Source: Hymenobacter qilianensis (GTDB taxonomy: Bacteria; Bacteroidota; Bacteroidia; Cytophagales; Hymenobacteraceae). Taken from it: a DNA stretch of 64,000 bases. Positions 47,530 through 57,973 of this stretch are shown here, in pieces. The notes under the pieces were generated by a model. That model saw nothing but the letters and a program-made list of their open reading frames with translations, had not been told where the DNA came from and did not search any database. Positions within the stretch are counted from its first letter, which is position 1, and the number at the start of each line of letters is the position of its first letter. The DNA lies in contig NZ_CP060784.1 of assembly GCF_014489555.1 (NCBI RefSeq), positions 1,240,001 to 1,304,000 on the forward strand, written 5' to 3'. A program made the translations under genes and the position numbers.

Positions 47530-50279
47530 ATGATTATTCGCTTCTCTCTTCCCTATCATACCGAGCCCGGCCAGCGCATTGCGGTCTGCGGCTCCGAGCC
47601 CAGCCTGGGCCAATGGAACCTCGACCGCGCGCTTTTTTTGCATTACGCTGCCCGCACGGGCCTGTGGACCCAGGAAATCAGCATCCCCACTGACCATCCT
47701 CATCCCATTGAATACAAATACGTGCTGCTCGACGAGCGCGACGGCAGCAAGCACTGGGAGTGGGGCTCCAATCGGGTGGTGGCTGACTCTGGGGGCTTTT
47801 TACCCGCCTTGTGCTGGAAGATTTTTGGCGCGCCCCCGCCCAGCCCGACAATGAGCTGCACACGGCGGCCTTCACCAAAGCCCTGTTTCGTCGGGGGCCG
47901 CACGTAGCCTCCGCTCAAGCCCTCGCCACACCATCCGCAACAGACATCGGGTCGGCGGGAGCCATCCGGTTTCAGCTGGTGGCGCCGCGGGTAGCACCGC
48001 AGCACCAGGTCTGTATTCTGGGCTCCGATGAAGCGCTGGGCGCCTGGGATGCCAGTCGGGCTATTATCCTTGACGATCAGGACTATCCTACCTGGACAGC
48101 CCAGGTAGCCCTGGCGCAGCCCGGCCAGAACACCCAGTACAAGTACGCCATCTGCGATGCCCAAACCGGCGATATCGTCCATCTGGAAACCGGCGACGAC
48201 CGGGTAATTTTGCCCCCCACGCCTGCCAATACCCTGCGGGTGCGGGCAGATGAAGGCTTTCGCTACCCGGCCGGCAACTGGCGCGGAGCCGGCGTGGCGC
48301 TGCCGGTATTCTCGTTGCGCACCAAGCAGGGCTTAGGTGTGGGCGAGTTTTCGGACCTGAAGATGCTGGCCGACTGGTCGGCGGAAGCGGGCCTGAAACT
48401 GATGCAGATTCTTCCTATCAACGATACCACGGCCACCCATACCTGGGTCGATTCGTACCCGTACGCGGCTATTTCGGTGTTTGCCCTGCATCCGCTCTAT
48501 CTGCATCTGGATGGTATTGCGGAGCTAGCTGATGCCGCCGACCGCACCGAGCTGGACTGCCTGCGCGAAGAGCTGAATGCCCGCGACTTTGTGGACTATG
48601 AGCCCGTGATGGAGGCCAAATGGAAGTTCATCAAACGCCTGTACCAGCAGCAGAAGGCGACTTTCCTCGCCGATCCTGCTTTTAAAGCGTTTTGGGTGGA
48701 GCAGAATGAGTGGCTGGTGCCTTACGCTGCCTTTTCGGCCCTGCGCGACCGGTTTGGCACCGCCGACTTCCAGCAGTGGCCCGAAGAGTTTCAGACGCCC
48801 CGGAACCTGGATGAGCTTACCGCACCCAGCCAGCCCGATTTCGACGAGTTTGGCCTGCACTTCTTCACGCAGTTTCACCTCGATAAGCAGCTGCGCGAAG
48901 CCGTAGAATATGCCCGTGAGCGCGGCGTGGTGCTCAAGGGCGATTTGCCCATCGGCATTTATCGCCACTCCGTGGATGCCTGGACCCAGCCCGAGCTCTA
49001 CCACATGGACCGCCAAGCCGGCGCTCCGCCAGACGACTTCTCGGTGACGGGCCAGAACTGGCGCTTCCCCACCTACAATTGGGAGCGCATGGCCGAAGAC
49101 AACTACCAGTGGTGGCGCAACCGCCTGAGCCACCTAGCCCGCTACTTCGACGTGCTGCGCATCGACCATATTCTGGGCTTTTTCCGCATCTGGGAAATTC
49201 CGGGGCATTCGGTGGAAGGCTTGCTGGGTCATTTTGCGCCCGCTTTGCCGATGCACCGCCACGAGATTGAGCAGCGACTGGGCTGGTTTGATTATGGCCG
49301 CCTGTGCGAGCCATATATCCGCTGGCACATGCTTCAGCACATCTTTCACGCGCAGGCGCAGGCCGTGTTCGATGAGTTTATGGAGGATGCCGGCTACGGC
49401 GCTATCCGCCTCAAAGACTACGTGCGCACCCAGCGGCAGATAGAGGCGCTGTTTGACCAGCGAATCGCCGATGACCCAAACAATGCCGAGCACCTGCGCT
49501 GGCTGCGCACGGGCTTGTACAAACTAGTAAATGAGGTGCTGTTTGTGCCCGCTGATGAGCCCGACTTCTACCACCCACGCATCACGGTGTATCTGAGCAC
49601 GTCGTTTAAGGAGCTGGACGATCATAATCGCCATCTTATCAACGAGATCTACAACGATTTCTTCTTCCGTCGTCACGAAGACTTCTGGCGGCGGCAGGGC
49701 TTGGTAAAATTGCCCCCCGTGCGCTACGCCACCGATATGCTGATCTGCGGCGAAGACTTAGGCATGGTGCCCGCCTCCGTGCCGGGCGTGATGCGCGAGC
49801 TGGGCATGCTGGGCCTCAACATCCAGCGCATGCCCTCCGACCCCAACGTGGAGTTTGGCAACCCAGCCCACGCGCCGTATTTGTCCGTTGTCAGCCCCGG
49901 CTCGCACGATATGAGCACTTTGCGCGGCTGGTGGGAAGAAGACCGCGACATTACCCAGCGTTTTTTCGAAGACCTGCTCGGCCATCGGGGCGAAATTGCC
50001 CCCCAGCACTGTGAACCATGGATAGCGCGCGAAATAAACGTGCAGCACCTGCATTCACCCGCCATGTGGGCTATTTTTCCCCTTCAGGATTTGCTGGCTA
50101 TGGATGCTGACCTGCGTCGCGAAAACCCGCACGATGAGCAGATTAACGTTCCCTCTAATCCGCAGCATTTCTGGAAGTATCGCCTGCACCTGAATCTGGA
50201 AGAGCTGGCCTCCCAAGCAAGTTTTACCCAAGCGCTGCATAACCTGACTGATGAAAGCGGGCGCAACCAAGTGTATTAG
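47530..50279 (+). CDS. malQ: 4-alpha-glucanotransferase (GH77) with two CBM20 domains, one frameshift
   Basis: About 916 residues. Two N-terminal starch-binding CBM20 units (EPGQRIAVCGSEPSLGQWN, then APQHQVCILGSDEALGAWD) precede a GH77 catalytic domain. The nucleophile Asp is in VLRIDHILGFFRIWE, the acid/base Glu in CGEDLGMVPASV, and the third acid in SPGSHDMSTLRGWW. It rearranges maltodextrins from glycogen or starch, probably in the cytoplasm as no signal peptide is seen. The frame breaks at G5 47791-47795; one added G gives ADSGGLFTRLVLEDFW. Three other C6 runs inside it are intact. Confidence 0.92.
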
Positions 50280-50331
50280 ATTCAGGTACTTGCATTTGCT
50301 TTAGCTAAAGGCTTTTCTATATTTTCTACTT

Positions 50332-50369
50332 AAAAAAAGCCCCCCGGCCTAACCGCTGGGGGCTTTTTT
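50332..50369. terminator. Terminator after the glucanotransferase
   Basis: AAAAAAAGCCCCCCGG and CTGGGGGCTTTTTT pair imperfectly (C6 against G5) around CCTAACCG. It lies about 50 bases after the malQ stop. Confidence 0.8.
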
Positions 50370-50396
50370 GGTATAGGAGTTTCTACTGCGTTTCAT

Positions 50397-51362
50397 ATGC
50401 CTACAGCTCTTCCTCTTCCCAAAGCGGCCCGCCGTCTTCGACCTGCTACCGACTACGATGTTATTATTATAGGAGCCGGAAGTGCCGGACTCAGCGCGGC
50501 GCTGGTATTGGGCCGCTGCCTCCGCCGCGTACTCGTGTGCGATGGTGGCGCCCCACGCAATGACCCCTCGCCCGCCGTGTGGGGCTTTTTCACCCGCGAT
50601 GGGGTGCAGCCCAGTGAGCTGCTGCGCTTGGGCCTAGAGCAGCTGGCGGCCTACCCGAGTGTGGAAGTTTGCCCCTTGCGCGTAACCGAGGTTAGCGTGA
50701 GCGACGAGTGCTTTACCATTGTGGCCGATACGGAGGCCAGCCGCACCCGCACCATAACGGCGCGCAAAGTATTGCTGGCCACGGGCGTAGAAGACGAATT
50801 ACCCCCCCTGGATGGTATGCGTGAGTTTTGGGGACGCGGCGTGCTGCATTGCCCTTATTGCCACGGCTGGGAGGTGCGCGACCGGGCGTTAGCGGTATAC
50901 GGACGGGGAAAAGGCGTTACGGGTCTGGCGTTGCTTGTCAGCCGCTGGTCGAAGGATGTGGTGGTATGCACCGATGGCCCCGGTGGCCTCACAGAAAAGG
51001 CCCGTCAGCGTCTGCACAAGCAAGCTATTAAGGTGCATGAAGAGCCTATTGAACGCCTGGAGGGCTCTGAGAAAGAGGGCCTGCAACACGTGCTGTTCAA
51101 GAATGGCGACAAGCTGGTGCGCGAGGCGCTGTTCGTGCATCCACACCAGCACCAACGCACCAATCTAGCAGAGCAACTGGGCTGTCGTCTGAACAGCAAA
51201 GGCGCTGTTTGGACGGACAAAAAGCAGCAAACTTCGATACCGGGCCTCTATGCTGCCGGCGACACTACGGCCGGCATGCAGCAGGCTATTCTGGCTGCCG
51301 CCGAGGGCTCACTGGCCGCCATTATGATAAATGAAAAGCTGACCAAGGAAGAGTGCGTATAA
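50397..51362 (+). CDS. Thioredoxin-reductase-like NAD(P)/FAD oxidoreductase
   Basis: 321 residues. The FAD motif is VIIIGAGSAGLSAAL near residue 23, the redox-active pair is in HCPYCHGWE (about residue 152), and a closing FAD block is IPGLYAAGDTTAGMQQAILAA. The NADPH-binding motif is weak (VYGRGKGVTGLA). It belongs to the short thioredoxin-reductase-like branch, which may reduce small thiols or act without thioredoxin. It is convergent with the sensor kinase gene, nine bases apart. Confidence 0.85.
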   Translation: MPTALPLPKAARRLRPATDYDVIIIGAGSAGLSAALVLGRCLRRVLVCDGGAPRNDPSPAVWGFFTRDGVQPSELLRLGLEQLAAYPSVEVCPLRVTEVSVSDECFTIVADTEASRTRTITARKVLLATGVEDELPPLDGMREFWGRGVLHCPYCHGWEVRDRALAVYGRGKGVTGLALLVSRWSKDVVVCTDGPGGLTEKARQRLHKQAIKVHEEPIERLEGSEKEGLQHVLFKNGDKLVREALFVHPHQHQRTNLAEQLGCRLNSKGAVWTDKKQQTSIPGLYAAGDTTAGMQQAILAAAEGSLAAIMINEKLTKEECV

Positions 51363-51371
51363 CAAGCTGGA

Positions 51372-52751
51372 TCAGCCGGGTATGCGAATGGTGAACTCCG
51401 TGTATTCGCCTTCCTGGCTTTCTACCGTAAGCGACCCATTATGTCCCTTGGTCACGATATCGTAGCTCAAAGACAAACCTAAGCCTGTGCCCTCGCCCGT
51501 GGGTTTGGTGGTAAAAAAGGGCTGAAAAATCTTATCCTTTACAGTAGTAGGCATGCCCATCCCATTGTCGCGTACACGCACTTCTACATCGCCGGCCTCG
51601 GTACGGCGGGTGCTTACACTCACCGTGGGCACGTAGCCATCAGACACGCACTCTTTCTTTTTCTGAACGGCGTAGAATGCGTTGGTAAAAAGGTTGAGCA
51701 ACACCCGCCCTATATCCTGCGAAATCGCATTCACTTGTCCCAGTTCAGGATACAAGTTCGTGTACAGGGTGGCGTTGAAGGTTTTGTCCTTGGCCCGCAA
51801 ACCGTGGTAAGCCAGGCGCAGGTATTCGTCGGCCAGCGTATTTATATCGGTCGGCTGCAGCTCGCCCGTACTGGCGCGGCTGTGCTCTAGCATTCCCTTC
51901 ACGATGGACGCTGCTCGTTGGCCGTGGTGGGTAATTTTCTGCAGATTCTGCTTCAAATCAACCAGCAGCTCGGTTTCCAGATCGATGTTGCGCGTGGGCT
52001 TGCGCTTTTCCTCCTCCAGCTCCGTAATCAGCTCGGCGCTTACATCCGAAAAGTTGGTGACAAAGTTCAGCGGGTTCTGAATCTCATGGGCAATACCGGC
52101 GGTCAACTCGCCCAAACTGGCCATTTTCTCGGCCTGAATGAGCTGGGTCTGCATGGTTTTAAGCTCAGTTAATGCCTGGCTCAGCTCCTCCGTCTGCTTG
52201 GTAAGCGTAGCGGTACGCTCAGCTACGAGTCGCTCCAACTCAGCGTTTTGCGTTGCGATGCGCTGCTTTTCCTGTTCCTCTTCCTCTCGCAATAGGCGCT
52301 CTTTCTCGAGGTGCTTTTTCTGATTGCGGGCAATCAGCAGAAAGGTAATCATCCATATCACCGTGAAGCCCTGCGAAGCATCGAAGGCGTCTTCATAGTT
52401 CTCGCCTAGCTTCCAGTCCGATACTACCAGCATCAGCTCGATGGCAGAGTAAACGGTGTAAGGCACTACAGCCAGCAACACGGTGCGGGCCGGTCGGTAA
52501 TCCCGTAAAGCCAGTGCGACCAGTATTACGACCACAAAGACGAAGAGCATATACACTTCGTCCAGCTGGTCGTTGCGAAAGTTGAACAGGAGGTCAATAA
52601 TACCTAGCCCCACCCCCGGCACCCAGATCCACCGGAGCAGCTTATCCCAATGGGGCAGGCGATTGGGCAGGTCGAAAAACCTACGCAGGATTCGCACCAC
52701 CAGAAACTGGGCCAGCAGAATGCTAATTATTATTTGACCATCAAATTTCAT
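51372..52751 (-). CDS. Sensor histidine kinase
   Basis: 459 residues. Four to five membrane helices span about residues 1-145. A coiled coil (about 148-205, rich in Glu/Gln) leads into the H-box GIAHEIQNPLNFVTNFS, which holds the phospho-accepting His. The ATPase domain has the N-box LFTNAFYAVQ, DNGMGM and GTGLGLSLSYDIV. It is an ordinary membrane two-component sensor kinase. No response regulator gene lies beside it, and its ligand is unknown. Confidence 0.9.
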   Translation of the reverse strand: MKFDGQIIISILLAQFLVVRILRRFFDLPNRLPHWDKLLRWIWVPGVGLGIIDLLFNFRNDQLDEVYMLFVFVVVILVALALRDYRPARTVLLAVVPYTVYSAIELMLVVSDWKLGENYEDAFDASQGFTVIWMITFLLIARNQKKHLEKERLLREEEEQEKQRIATQNAELERLVAERTATLTKQTEELSQALTELKTMQTQLIQAEKMASLGELTAGIAHEIQNPLNFVTNFSDVSAELITELEEEKRKPTRNIDLETELLVDLKQNLQKITHHGQRAASIVKGMLEHSRASTGELQPTDINTLADEYLRLAYHGLRAKDKTFNATLYTNLYPELGQVNAISQDIGRVLLNLFTNAFYAVQKKKECVSDGYVPTVSVSTRRTEAGDVEVRVRDNGMGMPTTVKDKIFQPFFTTKPTGEGTGLGLSLSYDIVTKGHNGSLTVESQEGEYTEFTIRIPG

Positions 52752-52874
52752 AGGGAAAACCGGTGCTGAAACAGCGAGGTAAACTGGCAGGAATGCATGG
52801 TATCGATTGACATATTGCCGCTTCCATTTCCTGCATTCCAGTGTGGAAAAAGGTCAGCTTAGTGAGAAATAATA

Positions 52875-53177
52875 CTAATCATCTTTTGCTAACTTTTTGG
52901 TAAGCCAGTTCCTCGGCAGCGGAACTGCAAAGACAACTGTAGGATTGCTGGTGCGAGGGCGGCGGCGGGTGGTTAGCTTTTTCAGCTTGTCATCCTCTTT
53001 CGACAAGAGAATGCTGGCATAATCTCCAATTAGTCCCACGGAGGTAGGCAACGTAATGCGTACGGAAAGCTGCTGCGAGGTCTCAATGGGTTTTGCGCCA
53101 GCGGGATTTTGTGCTTGGCTGCTCATGATGGAAAGCGGACAGACCAGACATAAAACAAATAACTTAACACCAGACAT
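52875..53177 (-). CDS. Small exported protein, unknown function
   Basis: 100 residues with a signal peptide (FVLCLVCPLSIMSSQAQ). The mature part contains RITLPTSVGLIGDYASILL and a basic stretch LKKLTTRRRPRT. No family recognised. It lies upstream of the sensor kinase on the same strand, 123 bases away. Confidence 0.55.
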   Translation of the reverse strand: MSGVKLFVLCLVCPLSIMSSQAQNPAGAKPIETSQQLSVRITLPTSVGLIGDYASILLSKEDDKLKKLTTRRRPRTSNPTVVFAVPLPRNWLTKKLAKDD

Positions 53178-53477
53178 TGAGGAAGAGCACCACTATACTA
53201 CTGATTATGAATAGAATTTATTCGAAACTCGCTATAGAATTATGAACAAATCTACTGTGTTTGCTTTCTGAAGCAATAGCCCAGCAAATCCAACCAAACA
53301 ACACGCTGATTGTAAGGCGGTAATCAATGGTATACAACGTATCCGCTTTCCTGCTGCGCAGCTTTACGGCTGCCTGTAGCCAATGTGCTTTTGCCCCGAA
53401 GCGAAAAACAACCGCCTGTTTGTCTGGGGGGCATTTTATTATCTCAAACGGCTTGATCTATTCAGGTCAGCTTTAAT
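53178..53477. other. Intergenic region without a recognised gene
   Basis: 300 bases, A/T-rich at first. It holds a lone TGGGGGGCATTTTATT word at about 53426. Nothing else with structure was seen. Confidence 0.5.
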
Positions 53478-53750
53478 TCAGGCCGTACTGCTGCAATGAA
53501 ACAGTGTGCCATTTTGTATAAGCCAGCCAGCGGCAGCACCACTGCTCATAAGTGCCCAAAACGCAGATAACGTGGCCGCTTTGCAAGTAAATGCGCGTCT
53601 TGGGCTGACGGTTTTTCCAGTCGATGGGGCCGGCTTCGTCAGGCTCCTCTCCTGCACATGCTGCCAGAGGAAAGAGCGCGGCATTTCGTGTTCCTGGCCC
53701 AGCATATCCTGCCAGAGCCGTGTAGCTTGAACGATAGGGGAAGAAGACAT
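53478..53750 (-). CDS. Doubtful small hypothetical protein
   Basis: A 90-residue open frame starting ATG at 53750 (MSSSPIVQATRLWQDMLGQ). It has no signal peptide, no motif and no clear neighbour link. A competing frame exists on the other strand. I include it at low confidence because the region is otherwise empty. Confidence 0.25.
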   Translation of the reverse strand: MSSSPIVQATRLWQDMLGQEHEMPRSFLWQHVQERSLTKPAPSTGKTVSPRRAFTCKAATLSAFWALMSSGAAAGWLIQNGTLFHCSSTA

Positions 53751-54132
53751 ACTCGGCTGGTGAAAAAACCTAATACTGTGTCTACCAGCATTTTCCCAAA
53801 AATTGCGCCTGTTTTCAGGTCAGAAAAGTAATGCAGGCCACAGGCAGCGAATTTCTATAAATCGCTATAGTTTAAATTGTTAAATCAAAGCTTTGCAGGT
53901 GAGAGTCGGCTTGGCTAGTCATTGACTGGGCGCGGCTTTACAGTTGAGCTTAGACTACAAATTGCTCTGAATTCCATACTAAAAAACGCCTGCCCAATTG
54001 GGCAGGCGTTTTCTGGAGCCATTTTCCTTTGTCGCATACATGCGCATGATGCGGGGGGCAAATTCCTGCTCCCGTTTGAGCCTCGCCGGACACCTATGCC
54101 CGCAGGACAATCAGGACAACTAGATAAGTAGC
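53751..54132. other. Intergenic region downstream of the GH115 gene
   Basis: 382 bases without a convincing gene. It holds the terminator at 53983-54012 and a lone GCGGGGGGCAAATTCC word at about 54053. Confidence 0.5.
53983..54012. terminator. Perfect bidirectional terminator
   Basis: AAAACGCCTGCCCAA and TTGGGCAGGCGTTTT are perfect complements with no loop bases between. It would end transcription leaving the xylan cluster on the minus strand. Confidence 0.88.
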
Positions 54133-56740
54133 CTAGCGCTGTCCTACGCTACCCTTAGATGCCTTAGTAGCTTTCGGCGCGGGCGTGCTCTTCGAGAAGT
54201 TCTCGGGTGGGCCGAGGTAGCTGGGCTTCACGCCGCCGAGGTCTACCACCAGTTTTTGCACTACCACGCCGGGGTCGACGCGCCAGAGTTTCAATACATG
54301 CTTACCGGGCTTGGCCAGCGTGTGCGTGGAGGTTTTCAGAATAATATTCTGCGCTACCGCCTGCTCCCAAGGGCGGTTGCCGTTGTCGGCTACCATACCC
54401 GTATGCAGATTAATGATCTGGGGGGCTTCGTCGTCGAACGACACGGCGTACCGCAACCCTTGGCTGGCCATAAAATCCAGTGTGGGGGACAAATATGCCT
54501 GCACCGTTACGGGGCCAGCCTGCGTTAGGGTGAGTTCGTATTCCAAATGTGGACTGGCACCGCCGGGCGCGGCCGTTGGCGCGGCCGTAACCGGAAACGT
54601 CGTGACGGCTCCGGCTGTGCGGCCCAGGTCGGGGAGGTGCTGCCAGGTGATGGAGCCCGCATTTACAGCCCGCGTAAATTGCTCGGCTTCAATCGAGATA
54701 AACTTGTCGCTGACATGGGGCGCCGGAACTGTTGGCTCGGCTGCGGCCACTATTTTATCGGGCGTCAATGTCACCACCTCTGGCATTTTATCCACGGGCG
54801 GCTGCTGCCAATAGGTGTAACCGATGTGCGTCTGATCCATCATGTGGTTCCACTTGCCCCAGCCAGGGCGTGGTAGCGGTTTTTAATCTCCACATCTTTT
54901 TCAAACAAAGCTTTGGCTTTGTCGGCCAGCGCATTGGTAGTGGAATGACCAGCTTTGGCGGCCTCCCGGTTTTGGGCTACGGTGTAGTACAGCTCATTGA
55001 GGTTGGCGCTAGCCTGCACCGGGTGCAGCACCAGCTGATAATAAGCGTCGCGGACGGTGGGGGCAATTTCTGGTTAATAGCTTCGGCCCGCTCCAGCAAG
55101 CGCTGGTAGTCGCTCACGACGGTGGCCCACTCGCCGGTGGCTAGGCTGTAGGTGTTGGCGTCGAGCAACTCGGGCTTGCGGCGGGCGTTGTACTTAGCGT
55201 ATTTAGCCAGAATATCAGCAATATCAGTGGCGTGTTTCTCGCCGAATTGCTGACTGGCCCAGCGCTGCGTGTACGCTGCCACTTGGTCGGCCTTTATCTT
55301 ATCGGGGTTCCAGGCGTAGTCCAGAAAGAAGCTGATGGGCAATTCCATGGGCTTCAGGTCGCCCACGTTCACAATCCATATCTGATTGGCACCGTACTCG
55401 TGGGCCAAGTGCATCTGCTCCCAGATACGCGGAAGCGGGTTGGTGTTGAGCCACTTATAGTTGCGCGGCCCACCCACATAATCGAAGTGATAATAGATGC
55501 CGTAGCCGCCGCTGCGGGGCTTTTCGCCTTGCTTGGGAAGCTTGCGGATATTGCCCCAGTTGTCGTCGCAGAGCAGTAGGGTCACGTCGTCGGGTACGCG
55601 CATGCCTTTGTCGTAATAGTCCTGCACTTCCTTGTAGAGGGCCCAAAGCTGCGGGGTTTGCTCGGCGGGCTTGCCGGTTTCTTCGGCAATAATCCGGCGC
55701 TGATCGGCTACAATCTTCTCCAGCAAGGCAATGTTGCTGCCCTCACTCATGGGCTCGTCGCCGTCGCCGCGCATGCCCATGGTCACGATGCTCTCCTTGG
55801 TGCCCATATTCTTGATACCCTGCCGCCAGAAGTCCTGCAAGATTTTTTCGTTGGTCTGGTAGTTCCAGGGGCCGCTGCCAAAGCGCTTCCACTCCTGCTG
55901 CGAGCGTACCATGGGCTCGTGGTGGGAAGTGCCCATCACCACGCCGTACTCATCAGCTAACACGGGGCTCTGCTTATCGTCGTCGTTGAAGGCATTGCCC
56001 CACATAGCTGGCCACAGGTAGTTACCCTTCAGGCGCAGAATCAGCTCGAATACATGGACGTACATCTTAGAGTTGATACCGCCGAATTTCTCCTTGGCCC
56101 AGCCGCTCAAGGCGGGCGCCTCGTCATTAAGGAAAATGCCCCGGTATTTCACCTTCGGCTCGCCTTGGGTATGCCGGCCGGGCGCCACATACAAAGCCTG
56201 CTGTTGCGGCGTGGGCACATCGGCCCACCAGTGCCACGGCGATACGCCAATCTGCTGCGACAAATCGTAAATGCCGAAGATGGTGCCGCGCTTGTCGCTG
56301 CCGGCAATCACCAAGGCGCGGTCAACACCGGGCATTGGTTTTTCTACCACTTGCAGCACGAAAGTTTCCCACTTGCCCGCCACGCCCGCCACGTCGAGCT
56401 TCTTGGCTTTCACCAAACCGTCGATCAGGGGGCTTTTTCCCAGCGTGCCGATGAGCACTACTTCCTTGCCGGCTGGTGCTTTGTCGGTGGTGAAGGTGGG
56501 CGTGAGCTTAGTTACGCGGTTAATGTCGGTCTGCAAATCCTTGGCGGCGCGCAGCACGCCGGGCCAGTCGGAGTTGCTGGCGTAAAGAGCGGCCGTTTTG
56601 CCCCCCGCCGCCAGCGTAAAGCCACCTTTGCCCTTTTGGCTCGACACGTAGACTTCAGCTCCCGGCACTGTTGGGCCGGCTAGCGTAGGCAGCGTCGCCA
56701 GCAACGCGAGCAGCATAGGCAGCTGCCATTTGCGGCGCAT
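54133..56740 (-). CDS. GH115 alpha-glucuronidase, two frameshifts
   Basis: About 869 residues. A signal peptide precedes the GH115 body: DKRGTIFGIYDLSQQIGVSP, KVKYRGIFLNDEAPALSGW, MRGDGDEPM, WGNIRKLP and NHMMDQTHIGYTYWQQP. These enzymes remove 4-O-methyl-glucuronic acid side chains from xylan. The frame breaks at G5 55061-55065 (one added base gives AINQKLPPTVRDAYYQL) and C4 54857-54860 (ALAGGKWNHMMDQ). The ATG at 56740 (MRRKWQLP) is chosen over 56773. It lies directly after the xylanase gene in the same direction. Confidence 0.9.
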
Positions 56741-56793
56741 GTATAAGTACAGTTGGATGGGTTTGAGTAGCATAGCTTTTCGCGAAACGCGTT

Positions 56794-57918
56794 CTACATT
56801 TTATTCTTCGCCGTTTGCAGAACGGCCTGCATAGCGGGCTTGGGCTGGTAGCTGCGGTCGAAGAGCAGCGGGTAGCTGGTGCGGCCTCGGATGGGCCAGT
56901 CGTTTAGCCAGGAATCGTTGTCGGTCACGCCCCAGAGCGTGATGCGGTCGATTACGTTGCGGTGCTTGCGGAAGAGGGCGAACAGGTCAGCGTAGCGTTT
57001 GGTCAGCTTTTGCTGCACCGAGTCGGGCAGGCCGGTGGTATACACGTTGTACTTCTCGTCGGCGCCAAAGGTCTCGGCGATGTCGGCGCCCTGGCGGCGG
57101 CTGGGATTAGGCAGCACGTCGATGTCCAGCTCCGTGAAGTTGACCTTTACCCCCAGCTTCGAGAAAGCGACAATGCTCGCCTCTATATCCTCCAGGCTCG
57201 GTTTGGTCAGGCCGTAGTGGCCCTGCATACCAATAGCCGCCACTTTGATACCTTTGGCTTGTAAGCTCTTGACCAGCTTGATGGTACCTGCCCGCTTTTC
57301 GGGGCGATAGAGGCTGTAATCGTTGTAGTACAGTTCCGCTTTAGGGTCGGCTTTGTGGGCGTACTCAAATGCTTTGGCGGCGAAATCTTCGCCCAGAATT
57401 TCCAGCCACTTGGTTTTGCGCAAGTCGCCCTGCTGGTCATCGATGGCCTCGTTCACTACGTCCCAGCCGCCGATCTTGCCTTTGTAGCGGCCCACTACGG
57501 TATTGATGTGGTCTTCCAGGCGCTTGAGCAGCACTTCCCGGCTCACGGGGTTGCCGGCGGCGTCTTCAAATACCCACTTGGGCGTCTGCTGGTGCCACAT
57601 GAGCGTGTGCCCCACAATGAACATCTTGTTGTCCTGCCCGAACTTTACGTAGTCGTCGGCCGGCTTGAAGTTGTAGGTGTCCGGCTGCGGGTGCACGGGT
57701 CCCCACTTGAGCAGGTTTTCGGGGCTGATGGTGTTGAACTGCTGCTTAATTAGGGCTGTAGCTTTGGGATCCTGACCACTAATCTGCCGGCCGTTGAGGG
57801 CCGCGCCCACATAGAAATCCTGCTTGAACGCATCCTTTAAAGTTGGCTCCGACTTCTGGATAAAGCCCAGCGAAACACCGGTAAGGATGGCGTATGTAAA
57901 AGTCTTTTTGATAATCAT
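56794..57918 (-). CDS. GH10 endo-1,4-beta-xylanase
   Basis: About 374 residues, single catalytic domain. The acid/base Glu is in GWDVVNEAIDD and the nucleophile Glu in VNFTELDIDV. Other family blocks are ENLLKWGPVHP, GHTLMWHQQTPKWV and LWGVTDNDSWL. The N-terminus (MIIKKTFTYAILTGVSLGF) is a short signal peptide. It cuts the xylan backbone to oligosaccharides, feeding the GH115, GH51 and xylose genes on either side. The ATG at 57918 is chosen because the upstream extension is not signal-like. Confidence 0.93.
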   Translation of the reverse strand: MIIKKTFTYAILTGVSLGFIQKSEPTLKDAFKQDFYVGAALNGRQISGQDPKATALIKQQFNTISPENLLKWGPVHPQPDTYNFKPADDYVKFGQDNKMFIVGHTLMWHQQTPKWVFEDAAGNPVSREVLLKRLEDHINTVVGRYKGKIGGWDVVNEAIDDQQGDLRKTKWLEILGEDFAAKAFEYAHKADPKAELYYNDYSLYRPEKRAGTIKLVKSLQAKGIKVAAIGMQGHYGLTKPSLEDIEASIVAFSKLGVKVNFTELDIDVLPNPSRRQGADIAETFGADEKYNVYTTGLPDSVQQKLTKRYADLFALFRKHRNVIDRITLWGVTDNDSWLNDWPIRGRTSYPLLFDRSYQPKPAMQAVLQTAKNKM

Positions 57919-57973
57919 GGAAGTGGAATAGCAACGGGAAATAGATACAGGATATGCGAGCTTCAAGCAGCGG